Assembly (NCBI GenBank): GCA_019638015.1
Contig: JAHBUP010000001.1
Coordinates: 2,202,424 to 2,266,423, forward strand
DNA: 64,000 nucleotides
Source of the DNA: Melioribacteraceae bacterium
Lineage (GTDB): Bacteria; Bacteroidota; Ignavibacteria; Ignavibacteriales; Melioribacteraceae
Direction: 5' to 3'
Of the stretch, positions 37,125 through 46,179 are shown piece by piece (the stretch's first letter is position 1; each line of letters starts with the position of its first letter). The notes under the pieces are model-generated. The model did not search any database, was not told where the DNA came from, and saw nothing but the letters and a program-made list of their open reading frames with translations. A program made the translations under genes and the position numbers.

Positions 37125-38540
37125 TTAATCCTTAAGAAATTCATCTTTAATAGATAAGAAATAATTATATGCTTCTTCGTAATTGTTTCCAATTTTTCCA
37201 TCAAGTATTGCTTCTTCAATAACTTTTTTTATTTCTCCTACTTTGCGACTTGGTTGAATATTACAGACTTTCATTATTTCTTCACCACGCACAGGAGATT
37301 GGAACGCTCTTAATTTATCTTTCTCTAATACATCTCTAACCTTCGCCATCACTATTTCATAATTTTCCAGATACCGATTTACTTTGGCTGGATTTTTACT
37401 TGTAATATCGGCACGGCATAAGGTAATTAAATCATCAAGATCTTCATCAGCCTCAACAATCAACCTTCTTATTGCCGAATCAGTCACCTGCTCATCAACA
37501 AGAGCAATCGGACGTAAATGCAATCTGATTAATTTTTGAATATAACTTAATTTATTGAGTGGAAGTTTAAGCCGATGAAATATTTCTTTCATCAACCTTG
37601 CGCCAAGTTCTTCATGCCCATGAAATGTCCAACCTATTTCCTCAACAAATTTCTTTGTATGTGGTTTCGCTATATCATGCACCAATGCCGCGAATCGAAG
37701 CCATAAATTATCGCTTACCTCGGCAGTATTATCCACCACAATCATTGTATGATAGAAAACATCTTTATGATGAAACTCATTTCGTTGATCAACACCGGCC
37801 ATATTAGATAACTCAGGGAATACATTTTGCATTACCCCACTTTCATGAAGAAGTTTTAAACCAATTGATGGTTTAGGGGAAAGTAGAATTTTCATAAACT
37901 CATCAGTGATTCTTTCTTGGGAGACAATTTTTAGTCGACCACTCATTTTTGATGCAGCGCTAAATGTTTTTTCATCAATCTTAAAATTAAGTTGTGAAGC
38001 AAATCGAAACGCCCGCATAATTCTTAAAGGATCATCCTCAAATGTTATTTCCGGATCGAGTGGAGTTCGGATAATCCCATCTTCGATATCTTTAATTCCA
38101 TCGTACTTATTAACTATTTGACCGATTGATTCGTTATTAAGAGAAAGTGCTAAAGTATTAATTGTAAAATCTCTTCTATCGAGATCATCATCCAACGTAC
38201 CTTTGGTAACAATTGGTTTTCTACTTTCTCTATTATAGGATTCTTTACGTGCACCAACAAATTCCAGTGAATAGCCTGAATAATTAAATTGTGCAGTTCC
38301 GAAATTTTTAAAAATAGATATCTCTTTAATCCCCATAATTGCCGCCAATTGTTCAGCAAATTGTGGTCCATCCCCAATCACTAAGAAATCCAACTCAAAT
38401 TTATTTCTATCAAGAATAATATCTCTTACAAATCCGCCTACTATATAAATAGATTCATTTCTTTCCTCAGCCAATTTTGTAATCTGCGCCAAGAAGCTGA
38501 GGTTTTGTAATGTATCAGTAATCTTTTTTTCAATCATCAT
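37125..38540 (-). CDS. cca: CCA tRNA nucleotidyltransferase / poly(A) polymerase family with HD domain
   Basis: A 471-residue class II nucleotidyltransferase. The head has G-G-F-V-R-D at 35-40, the metal-binding strand E-L-D at 49-51 (where the family usually has D-x-D), R-R-D-F-T-I-N-T-L-A and E-D-D-P-L-R-I-M-R-A-x-R-F-A. An HD phosphohydrolase domain follows (H-H-K-D-V-F-Y-H-T, L-V-H-D-I-A-K, H-G-H-E). Such proteins add or repair the CCA end of tRNAs; neither tRNA gene in this window encodes a full CCA end. The start overlaps the end of the membrane peptidase gene by 11 bases. Confidence 0.92.
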   Translation of the reverse strand: MMIEKKITDTLQNLSFLAQITKLAEERNESIYIVGGFVRDIILDRNKFELDFLVIGDGPQFAEQLAAIMGIKEISIFKNFGTAQFNYSGYSLEFVGARKESYNRESRKPIVTKGTLDDDLDRRDFTINTLALSLNNESIGQIVNKYDGIKDIEDGIIRTPLDPEITFEDDPLRIMRAFRFASQLNFKIDEKTFSAASKMSGRLKIVSQERITDEFMKILLSPKPSIGLKLLHESGVMQNVFPELSNMAGVDQRNEFHHKDVFYHTMIVVDNTAEVSDNLWLRFAALVHDIAKPHTKKFVEEIGWTFHGHEELGARLMKEIFHRLKLPLNKLSYIQKLIRLHLRPIALVDEQVTDSAIRRLIVEADEDLDDLITLCRADITSKNPAKVNRYLENYEIVMAKVRDVLEKDKLRAFQSPVRGEEIMKVCNIQPSRKVGEIKKVIEEAILDGKIGNNYEEAYNYFLSIKDEFLKD

Positions 38541-40731
38541 ATTTTATATTTACTTCTTCGGAATTATTTACAAACCAATTTACTTTTTTAAGATTTTCTC
38601 TGAAATAAGGTTCCATATTTTCGTCATTCAATTCAAAACTTCTAACTGCCAATTTTTGAGCCTTTAGATATTCCCCCTTTTTAAGATAGTATTCTGAAGC
38701 TTTCATGAAAGTGAAAGCGGTATTAATATCACTAATATTAATTTTTAAGAGTATATCATAATAATCTGTTGAGTGATTATTTCCAGTACTACTTTCTAAT
38801 AATTCTAATATGTGAATTGGATTCGATTCTTTGTTTATCATTGTCGATAGATACGATTCTTTTTCTTCGTCGGTAAGTTCAAAATAATTTTTTAATTCAC
38901 TATTCGATATTTTCAAAAGAGATAACCTTCTTTCCAGGGCAACATTAAATTGAATATGAACATTAGCTTCTAGCAATTCATTATAAAATACAACAGCTTT
39001 ATCCCAATTATCGTTCATTATTAGGAGATCAGAGTAAATTAATTTTAATCGAAAATAAGATTGATGATTGAGGAACTTCGGCAGTTCTTTCTCCAGAATA
39101 TTTTTGGCTCTTTGATAATCTTTTATTTTTATCAATGATGATATCATCCCCTGCAATGAATTCGAAGAACCGGAATATTTATAAACACGATTAAACATGA
39201 GAAATGCGTTGTTGTAATCTTTTTGATTAAATAAATTCCAGCCCTGTTGAATATCGGAAGCCGCGCTTCTTACACAAAACTTTTTGAAAATAGTATTTCC
39301 ACCAAAATATAGCTGTGCTTTCGATTTGTTTATTTCAAATCGGGATGAATCAAGAAAAGCATAATATTTTTTTTCTAACTCCGAAATTGAGATTCCAATT
39401 TTTCGATCAAAATCACCTGACCGATAGCCTGCAATAACCCTTTCTGTACCATATTTTTCAACTAAAAATTTGATAAAGGAACCAGCTGTTATATAACTGA
39501 TCCCAGAGTATGTACCAAAGAAATTAAAACTTTCGAATAATTCTGTTAATTTCTGGTTGTATCCACTTTTTTTTGCCAAAAATGAAAGTTGATGAATACT
39601 TGTGATGTCATCAGATTCATCAAAAGCCATTGCGTAACCCTCTATTACTGCGGGGTTCAAATCAGAAGTTACACCAAAAATAGGATTTCCAAATTCGCTG
39701 AGTATTATGTGGACTAATTCATGTCTAAGTGAACTTTCTAAAGTCTCAAACGAAACATACGTCTCCCGTAGCCAAGGTTTAGCAACATTGGCATTTCTCG
39801 AACCGAATAACTTTTCTTTTTCATAAATATCTTTGTAGATATATGATCTTATAACGTCTCTTCTTTTAAATTTTATTTCATTCAAAAGACTTTCATAATA
39901 ATATTCATGCAGCATGCCTACATATTTTTTTTCAGCTTCCACTAAATTTTTTGAAGTATATATTTCAAAATGCTTTGTAACTATTTTAGTACTTAATTTA
40001 TCTGTTAATACATCACGACTTGTTGTAAATCCTAAATTTGGTTTTGAAAGCATGAATATTATCTGAAGAAATATCAATATTGCTGCTAAGTTAATTTTAT
40101 TTCGCTTAGATGAAGGGTAAAGTTTGATGAATAAAATTATGCTAAGCACAAACACCAGATTAAATAAACGATAGGAGACCAGTTTATTCGATACCATGAC
40201 AAATTCATCATAAATAGTACCGGGGAAATAGCCAACTATCACATTATAAAAGTAAACAATTGGGAGGAAGTAAAATTCAACTAGAGTGTGGAAGCAAATC
40301 GACAAAAAAAAGATTATGAACAAAATGATTGGGTGCCTCTCCCAAAAATAATATGATAACAACCCGAAAACTGTTCCAAAATAGAACGCGGGAATTGATA
40401 CTACTAAATAGAATAACATTCCATGACTAAATGGGCATTCCGAAAATAGTATTGTACTTATAAAGCCTAATAGAAGCGGTAAAAGGGGTATTGTAATAAA
40501 TAGTAGCTTCTCCCCCATTAGAACTTCAAAATATTTTTTACCACTATTTTTTATTTTGTATACGAATAGAAAACCGCCAATCACAAATAAAATTAAAGAA
40601 TTTGCAAATGCGTATTCATAACTAAGATGATTTGTCAGCGGGAGATTCAATAAGATTATTTCGGCAAGAAATAAAACAGAAATGAGAACTAACTGGTAAT
40701 TTGCCCCCAATAAAAAAATTCTTTTGAACAA
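38530..40731 (-). CDS. Membrane protein with gluzincin-type peptidase motif and repeat-containing C-terminal region
   Basis: A 733-residue protein starting at a TTG one base after the murA stop. Residues 1-235 hold about seven hydrophobic helices. Residues 255-460 contain a zinc-peptidase-like domain with H-E-L-V-H at 337-341 in a context (L-R-H-E-L-V-H-I-I-L, then an E-G-Y-A-M-A segment about 25 residues later) resembling peptidase-MA-like gluzincins. The C-terminal part (about 470-720) looks like helical TPR repeats. The substrate is unknown. Its position between murA and cca suggests a housekeeping envelope role, which is only inference. Confidence 0.72.
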   Translation of the reverse strand: MFKRIFLLGANYQLVLISVLFLAEIILLNLPLTNHLSYEYAFANSLILFVIGGFLFVYKIKNSGKKYFEVLMGEKLLFITIPLLPLLLGFISTILFSECPFSHGMLFYLVVSIPAFYFGTVFGLLSYYFWERHPIILFIIFFLSICFHTLVEFYFLPIVYFYNVIVGYFPGTIYDEFVMVSNKLVSYRLFNLVFVLSIILFIKLYPSSKRNKINLAAILIFLQIIFMLSKPNLGFTTSRDVLTDKLSTKIVTKHFEIYTSKNLVEAEKKYVGMLHEYYYESLLNEIKFKRRDVIRSYIYKDIYEKEKLFGSRNANVAKPWLRETYVSFETLESSLRHELVHIILSEFGNPIFGVTSDLNPAVIEGYAMAFDESDDITSIHQLSFLAKKSGYNQKLTELFESFNFFGTYSGISYITAGSFIKFLVEKYGTERVIAGYRSGDFDRKIGISISELEKKYYAFLDSSRFEINKSKAQLYFGGNTIFKKFCVRSAASDIQQGWNLFNQKDYNNAFLMFNRVYKYSGSSNSLQGMISSLIKIKDYQRAKNILEKELPKFLNHQSYFRLKLIYSDLLIMNDNWDKAVVFYNELLEANVHIQFNVALERRLSLLKISNSELKNYFELTDEEKESYLSTMINKESNPIHILELLESSTGNNHSTDYYDILLKINISDINTAFTFMKASEYYLKKGEYLKAQKLAVRSFELNDENMEPYFRENLKKVNWFVNNSEEVNIKYDD

Positions 40732-40732
40732 T

Positions 40733-41998
40733 TTAATATTCCGAAGTTTTTACTCGTTCAATATCTGCACCCAAAGTCCTCAGCTTTTCTTCAATTTTTT
40801 CATAACCTCTATCTAGGTGGTAAATTCTTAGAACCTCGGTAATGCCTTCAGCTGCTAAACCGGCTAATACTAGCGATGCGCTTGCTCGTAAATCGGTCGA
40901 CATTACTTTAGCGCCCTTTAATTTCTTTACCCCCTTGACTAAAGCTATATTGTTTTTCATTTCAATATCGGCGCCTAAGCGTACTAATTCCGGAACATGA
41001 TTAAATCTATCGAGATAAATTGTATCTGTAATAGATGCTGATCCACTTGCTAAACTCATTAACGCAACCCATTGAGCCTGCATATCCGTTGGGAATCCCG
41101 GGAATACCGATGTGATCACATCAACTGAATTCAAGCCACTATTTGATGAGTCTAACTCAACAAAATCATTTTTATAATTTAACTTTATGCCGGTTTCTTC
41201 TAATTTTATTAGTACAGCTTGAAGATGAGATGGAATACTATTTGTGATTTTTACTTTGCCTTTAGTGATTGCTGCGGCCACTAATATTGTTCCCGCCTCT
41301 ATTCTATCTGGAATATTTTCAATAGACGAAGCTTTTAATTCATCCACTCCCTCAATCTCGAGAGTAGTAGAATTTATGCCGTTGATTTTCGCCCCCATCA
41401 TGCTAAGATATTCTGCTAAGACAATTATTTCCGGTTCAATTGCGGCATTAGTGATAATAGTTGAACCTTTAGCAAGCACTGCGGCCATCAACGCGTTTCC
41501 AGTTGCGCCAACCGAAGAAACATCAAAATGAATTTTAGAACCATGAAGTTTATCGGCTTTCGCAATAATGTAACCTTCATCTATTGTTATTTCAGCACCC
41601 AATTTTTTCATTGCTTCGATATGAAGATTGATTGGACGGGGACCCCAGGCGCATCCGCCCGGTAAAGACACTTTGGCGTAACCATACTTAGCTAATAAAG
41701 GACCTAAAACATAGACCGAAGCGCGCATTTTTTTAACATGCTCGTAAGGTGCTGTTTGACTAATTATATTGTGATTATCAATAACTAAATTGTGGTCATT
41801 AAATGTTATTTCCGCTCCAAGCTGACCAAGCAATTTCCCCATGGTAAAAATATCATTCACTTCAGGAGTATTATCTATTATATTTTTTCCATTATTTAAT
41901 AGAGTAGCAGGCATAAGGGCTAATGCTGAATTCTTTGCCCCGCTAATACGAACTTCCCCATTCAGTACTTTTCCCCCTTGAATTACAAACTTATCCAA
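40733..41998 (-). CDS. murA: UDP-N-acetylglucosamine 1-carboxyvinyltransferase
   Basis: A 421-residue enzyme that transfers enolpyruvate from PEP to UDP-GlcNAc, the first committed step of peptidoglycan synthesis. The start of the protein, [19 protein letters not shown], and the catalytic loop [10 protein letters not shown] with Cys116 (the fosfomycin-sensitive Cys) are intact. The TTG at 41998 is chosen because AGAGG lies six bases upstream and the product starts M-D-K-F as in the family; a GTG at 42004 overlaps that ribosome-binding site. It follows the kinase gene by 10 bases. Confidence 0.95.
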   Translation of the reverse strand: MDKFVIQGGKVLNGEVRISGAKNSALALMPATLLNNGKNIIDNTPEVNDIFTMGKLLGQLGAEITFNDHNLVIDNHNIISQTAPYEHVKKMRASVYVLGPLLAKYGYAKVSLPGGCAWGPRPINLHIEAMKKLGAEITIDEGYIIAKADKLHGSKIHFDVSSVGATGNALMAAVLAKGSTIITNAAIEPEIIVLAEYLSMMGAKINGINSTTLEIEGVDELKASSIENIPDRIEAGTILVAAAITKGKVKITNSIPSHLQAVLIKLEETGIKLNYKNDFVELDSSNSGLNSVDVITSVFPGFPTDMQAQWVALMSLASGSASITDTIYLDRFNHVPELVRLGADIEMKNNIALVKGVKKLKGAKVMSTDLRASASLVLAGLAAEGITEVLRIYHLDRGYEKIEEKLRTLGADIERVKTSEY

Positions 41999-42008
41999 AA
42001 CCACCTCT

Positions 42009-43916
42009 TTATTGAATTTTAAACATCATGCCATTAACGCCGCAAAGAAAAACTCTATTCCCTCGTGTAAGCGCAATACCTTTCATGTTAGAATATATTT
42101 GTGAGTCTATTGAATTCCAAGTTTCACCCTTATCTTTTGTTAAAAGTAAATTACCCCGGTTACCAAGCACTAAGGCAAAACCCTCCGATAAAAATTTAAC
42201 TTTTTGGAATGCTCCAATATTACTTTTTACAACTACTTTCTCCCAACTTTGCCCATAATTTGTGGAACGGAATATTGTACCATCTCCACCAACAATTAAT
42301 CCGTACCCTCTATTGTTCACGTCAATCGATTTGAGATAATTATCCGTCTGGATCAAGTTAACCCGAGTCCAAGTTTCTCCAGCATCTGTTGTAGAAAGTA
42401 AAGTTCCATTCCATCCAACGGCAAAGCCTCTGTTGGGATCAAAAAAAGATAAATCAAAAATAACTTGATTGGTGTTAGCATTTACTCTGTACCATGAATT
42501 TCCAGAATCTTCTGTTTTTAAAATCAATCCTTTGTTACCGGTAATAAAACCGGTTGATTCATTAATAAATTTAATACTAAAAAAAGTATAACCTTTTTCA
42601 ACCGGAAGAATTGAAACAGTGCTGAATTGGTCATCAGAAATAATTATTGAAGATGAATCACCAATAGCTATTCCCCTTCCATTTCTTAATAGTGTGATAT
42701 CGTTTAAAGTTACACTTACACCACTAAACTGACTTTGCCATGTATTCCCGCTGTCTCTTGAAATAATTATTGTTCCCGAATCCCCCACGGCTGTAGCAAA
42801 AACCGCACTGCCAAAGTAAATAGAGTTTAGATTGTTTTTAATATCTGTAGGTATTTTCACTATTTCGGAAAATTTAAATCTACTCTCATCATTATCAAAC
42901 AGAGTTTGAATTGAATATTTTTTAAAGTTATCAATTGAATTACTTTTCAGTAATGAATCCACCTGTAAGTATGCAAAATAGGCTAATCCAATTAATGCTA
43001 ATACAATTCCAACATAAGCTAATATTGAGAAAGCCTTATAGGTTTTAGTTTTTTCCTCATCTTTCTTAAAATAACCCGTTTGGTACTTTGCAACATTTTT
43101 ATCTAATTCCTGCATTTCCAAATACATTTCTTCGCAGCTATTGAAACGGTCATTTGGATTTTTCTCAAGCGAACGCTTCACAATTTTATTCAAGAGATCC
43201 GGTACATTTTGAATTTTCTCGGAGATGAGAGGAGGTGTTTTCTTTAAGTGACTATCCATTACCTCATATTCACTCTGATAATCGAACGGAGGGGCACCGG
43301 TTACCATTTCGAATGCTGTACATCCAATTGAATAAATATCACTTCGATGAGTTACTTCAAGTCCCTTTACTTGTTCGGGACTCATATAATAAACTGTGCC
43401 TACTTTTGAGCCAGTTTTAGTTAAGCTGTTATCAAATAAAGATTTCGAAATTCCAAAATCCATTATTTTGGTAACGCCTTCTTTGTTTAGTATGATGTTG
43501 GAAGGTTTTATATCCCGATGAACAAAACCTTTTGTGTGGGCATACCCAATTCCTAATAAAAGCTGTTTCATAATATAAAGTAGATCACTGATATTGAATC
43601 TACCCTGCCGTTCAATAACTTTTTCGAGACTTTCCCCCTCAACATACTCCATTACAATACCAAGTAAATCTTCATATTCTATAAATCCATAAACAGTAAC
43701 AATATTTGGATGAGAAAGTTTTGCCTGGTTTTTGGCTTCTCTTTTAAATCTTTCAATAAAACGCTCTTTATCGTGAGAAGTTGAATTTAACATCTTTATG
43801 GCAACATATCGGTCAAGTTTGGTATCGTAGGCTTTGTAAACAATACCCATACCACCCTTTCCAAGCACAGAAACGACTCTATAGTTTTCTATCACCTTGC
43901 CAATAAGATTTTCCAT
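42009..43916 (-). CDS. Transmembrane Ser/Thr protein kinase with YCF48-like beta-propeller
   Basis: A 635-residue Hanks-type kinase. The kinase domain (about 12-270) is complete: G-K-G-G-M-G at 19-24, A-I-K with the ATP-binding Lys41, H-R-D-I-K-P-S-N with catalytic Asp135, D-F-G at 153-155, and a threonine-containing activation loop ending in S-P-E-Q. A membrane helix lies near 295-315. The outer part (about 360-635) consists of repeats with S-x-D-x-G-x-T-W blocks typical of YCF48/BNR-like propellers. It would sense something outside the cytoplasm and phosphorylate cytoplasmic targets. It sits directly before murA, so cell-wall regulation is a plausible inference. Confidence 0.9.
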   Translation of the reverse strand: MENLIGKVIENYRVVSVLGKGGMGIVYKAYDTKLDRYVAIKMLNSTSHDKERFIERFKREAKNQAKLSHPNIVTVYGFIEYEDLLGIVMEYVEGESLEKVIERQGRFNISDLLYIMKQLLLGIGYAHTKGFVHRDIKPSNIILNKEGVTKIMDFGISKSLFDNSLTKTGSKVGTVYYMSPEQVKGLEVTHRSDIYSIGCTAFEMVTGAPPFDYQSEYEVMDSHLKKTPPLISEKIQNVPDLLNKIVKRSLEKNPNDRFNSCEEMYLEMQELDKNVAKYQTGYFKKDEEKTKTYKAFSILAYVGIVLALIGLAYFAYLQVDSLLKSNSIDNFKKYSIQTLFDNDESRFKFSEIVKIPTDIKNNLNSIYFGSAVFATAVGDSGTIIISRDSGNTWQSQFSGVSVTLNDITLLRNGRGIAIGDSSSIIISDDQFSTVSILPVEKGYTFFSIKFINESTGFITGNKGLILKTEDSGNSWYRVNANTNQVIFDLSFFDPNRGFAVGWNGTLLSTTDAGETWTRVNLIQTDNYLKSIDVNNRGYGLIVGGDGTIFRSTNYGQSWEKVVVKSNIGAFQKVKFLSEGFALVLGNRGNLLLTKDKGETWNSIDSQIYSNMKGIALTRGNRVFLCGVNGMMFKIQ

Positions 43917-44006
43917 CTTTACCCGATTAATTTAACTTAATTAATATAAGAAATAATTTTTTCTTGATTAAAAACATTCAAGGACTGATGTAAATATAAA
44001 CATTTC

Positions 44007-44037
44007 TTGATTTTAGCGAATGTTTAACATAATTTTG
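44007..44037 (+). promoter_or_regulatory. Candidate Bacteroidota-type promoter for tRNA-Leu and tig-clpP
   Basis: TTG at 44007-44009 and TAATTTTG at 44030-44037, 20 bases apart, match the Bacteroidota pattern and closely resemble the smpB promoter. The start site would fall near 44043, about ten bases before the tRNA. Confidence 0.55.
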
Positions 44038-44052
44038 CGTCCCACTATGTTT

Positions 44053-44135
44053 GCGAGTGTGGCGGAATTGGCAGACGCGCTAGACTTAGGATCTAGTGCC
44101 CAACAGGCGTGGGGGTTCGAGTCCCCCCTCTCGCA
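44053..44135 (+). tRNA. tRNA-Leu (anticodon UAG)
   Basis: A type II cloverleaf with a long variable arm. The acceptor strand GCGAGTG pairs with CTCTCGC apart from one U-U mismatch at the sixth pair. The anticodon stem is CTAGA/TCTAG with loop CTTAGGA (anticodon TAG, reading CUN/CUA), and the T arm is GGGGG-TTCGAGT-CCCCC. The discriminator is A and the CCA end is not encoded. Trigger factor begins 31 bases downstream with no terminator between. Confidence 0.97.
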
Positions 44136-44166
44136 CAATTTTTATAATTTAATTTTAGAGGATTGT

Positions 44167-45465
44167 TTGGACGTTAAAGTAAATCAAATCTCCGACTCAA
44201 AGCAAGAAGTTGAAATTAATCTCGAATACAATGAAATCCAACCTGAAATTCAAGATGCTTACAAGGAAGAAAGCAAAAAAATCCAAGTAGATGGTTTTAG
44301 AAAAGGTAAAGCTCCTATGGGTATAATTAAAAAATTATACGGGGAAGCTATTGAGTATAAAGCCAGCGAAAAAATTGCTACTAAAAAATTTTGGGATGCG
44401 GTCGATCAAGAAAATTTGAAACCAATAAGCACTCCATCTTTAATTGATATTAATTTTGAACCAGGTAAAGCTTTATCATTCAAAGTATCTTTTGATATTA
44501 AACCTATACTAAATATCAAGGATTATAAAGGACTCGAAATTGAGAAACCTGTATTCAAGCTTAAAGATGAGGATGTGGAAAAAGAATTAAATTACCTGCT
44601 TAAACCTTATCTAGTATACCAAGAAGTCGATACTGTCGAAGATTCTTCATGCAAATTGACAGTTAATCTCTCAAAACTAGATGCTGATGGTAATGTTGCA
44701 GAGGCTCCCGCTTCCGAAAATATGCAAATAGATTTGAGTGATGAAAAGGTAAATCCGATTATTGTGGAAAATTCAAAAGGTAAAAAAGTAGGTGAGTCAT
44801 TCAATTTTGATTTCGTGGATGAACATTATCATGGTGAGGAACTGCATAAAGAAGAGTTTCATTACTCTGTTTTAATAAATAAAATTGAAAAAGCAGTCGA
44901 GAGTAATATTTCAGAAGATATCATCAAAAAAGTATCTGCCAATAAATCAACTACAATGGATGAACTACGTGAACAACTCCGAACTAATTTAATAGATTAT
45001 CAAACCCGTCAATCTGATGAAATTTACATTAACACACTATTGAACGATATAGTTAAAAATAATGAGTTTACTCCCCCTTCAGGATTTGTTGAGACAGTTC
45101 ACAAAAGACTGATAGATGTTGAAATTGAAAATGCTAAGCGTTACAAGGTTAAAAATCCGGATGAAAAAGCTATCTCCGACTACTTAAAGCCAAGAGCCGA
45201 ATGGAACGCTAAGTGGCAAATTATTATGGAGAATATCGCCGGTCTCGAAAATATAACCATCTCCGATGCCGAATTAGAAGAAGAAGCTAAAAAAGAATCC
45301 GAAAAAACCGGCATATCTGTACCTAAGCTTATTAAATTCTATAAAGATTCTAATCGTACAGAGGTACTTCTTGAGGAGAAGGTTATTCAATTCTTAAAAG
45401 AAAATAATACCGCTAAAGAAGTTGATGCCGAAGAAAAATTAAAAGAAAAGAAAGGTAAATCATGA
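44167..45465 (+). CDS. tig: Trigger factor (ribosome-associated chaperone)
   Basis: A 432-residue protein with the trigger-factor layout. The ribosome-binding N domain carries G-F-R-K-G-K-A-P-M (consensus G-F-R-x-G-x-x-P), the middle is a PPIase-like domain, and a helical C-terminal chaperone domain follows. It shields nascent chains at the ribosome exit. The start is TTG at 44167 with AGAGGA just upstream; the longer open frame to 44020 runs through the tRNA gene and is not real. The stop overlaps the clpP start by four bases, giving the common tig-clpP operon (clpX is not present here). Confidence 0.93.
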   Translation: MDVKVNQISDSKQEVEINLEYNEIQPEIQDAYKEESKKIQVDGFRKGKAPMGIIKKLYGEAIEYKASEKIATKKFWDAVDQENLKPISTPSLIDINFEPGKALSFKVSFDIKPILNIKDYKGLEIEKPVFKLKDEDVEKELNYLLKPYLVYQEVDTVEDSSCKLTVNLSKLDADGNVAEAPASENMQIDLSDEKVNPIIVENSKGKKVGESFNFDFVDEHYHGEELHKEEFHYSVLINKIEKAVESNISEDIIKKVSANKSTTMDELREQLRTNLIDYQTRQSDEIYINTLLNDIVKNNEFTPPSGFVETVHKRLIDVEIENAKRYKVKNPDEKAISDYLKPRAEWNAKWQIIMENIAGLENITISDAELEEEAKKESEKTGISVPKLIKFYKDSNRTEVLLEEKVIQFLKENNTAKEVDAEEKLKEKKGKS

Positions 45466-46124
45466 TTCGTACCGAAATCCCAACCTTTACCCAGTTAGAA
45501 AAGAAATTTGAAATTTATAATCAACTGGTTCCTTATGTTATTGAACAAACAGGCCGCGGCGAAAGAGGAATGGATATTTTTTCTCGATTATTGAGAGAAA
45601 GAATAATTTTTTTAGGAACCGCTGTTGATGACCATATCGCTAGCCTAATTATTGCACAGCTTTTATTTCTTGAAGCTGAAGATCCGGAGAAGGATATAAA
45701 TCTTTACATAAATTCACCCGGCGGAAGTGTTTCTGCTGGTTTAGCAATTTATGATACTATGACGTACATCCGCTCTAAAGTTTCAACTATTTGCGTTGGT
45801 TTAGCGGCTAGCATGGGAGCAGTATTGTTAGCCGGCGGCGAAAGTGGTAAGAGAACTTCACTTCCCCATTCAAAAATTATGATTCACCAACCATGGATTG
45901 GCGGATTACAAGGTCAAACAACCGATATTGAAATCCACGCTAAAGAGATGATAAAAACTCGAGACACTATTTATAATATATTAGCTTCTCATACCGGTAA
46001 ATCATTCGAACAGATTTCGAAGGATTGCGATAGAGATTATTATTTAACTGCAGAAGAAGCCGTTGAGTATAAATTGATTGATAATATATTGGTACATCGA
46101 GCAAATCCCACAACAAAAAAATAA
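45462..46124 (+). CDS. clpP: ATP-dependent Clp protease proteolytic subunit
   Basis: A 220-residue serine protease subunit with the catalytic triad in its family contexts: S117 in G-L-A-A-S-M-G-A, H142 in M-I-H-Q-P, and Asp192 in D-R-D-Y-Y-L. The N-terminal 20-25 residues are longer than the mature enzyme and probably form a propeptide. It forms the 14-subunit chamber fed by ClpX or ClpA. The ATG overlaps the tig stop (ATGA). No clpX gene follows; a terminator does. Confidence 0.96.
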   Translation: MIRTEIPTFTQLEKKFEIYNQLVPYVIEQTGRGERGMDIFSRLLRERIIFLGTAVDDHIASLIIAQLLFLEAEDPEKDINLYINSPGGSVSAGLAIYDTMTYIRSKVSTICVGLAASMGAVLLAGGESGKRTSLPHSKIMIHQPWIGGLQGQTTDIEIHAKEMIKTRDTIYNILASHTGKSFEQISKDCDRDYYLTAEEAVEYKLIDNILVHRANPTTKK

Positions 46125-46133
46125 GATCTTCTT

Positions 46134-46158
46134 AAGGGGGCTTCAAGCCCCTTTTTTT
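46134..46158 (+). terminator. Rho-independent terminator after clpP
   Basis: GGGGC-TTCAA-GCCCC (46137-46151), extended by AAG/TTT pairs and followed by seven T, forms a strong hairpin ten bases past the clpP stop. It ends the tRNA-tig-clpP unit before the peptidase gene. Confidence 0.9.
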
Positions 46159-46179
46159 ATAACTATTGGAGTTTACAAT

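Noticed and set aside
44020..44166. Upstream extension of the trigger-factor frame to an ATG at 44020
   Set aside because: The extension translates straight through the tRNA-Leu gene; a TTG at 44167 with AGAGGA upstream gives the normal trigger-factor N terminus.
46078..46179. Upstream extension of the DPP-IV frame
   Set aside because: It overlaps the clpP 3' end and its terminator; the ATG at 46180 has a ribosome-binding site and starts a proper signal peptide.
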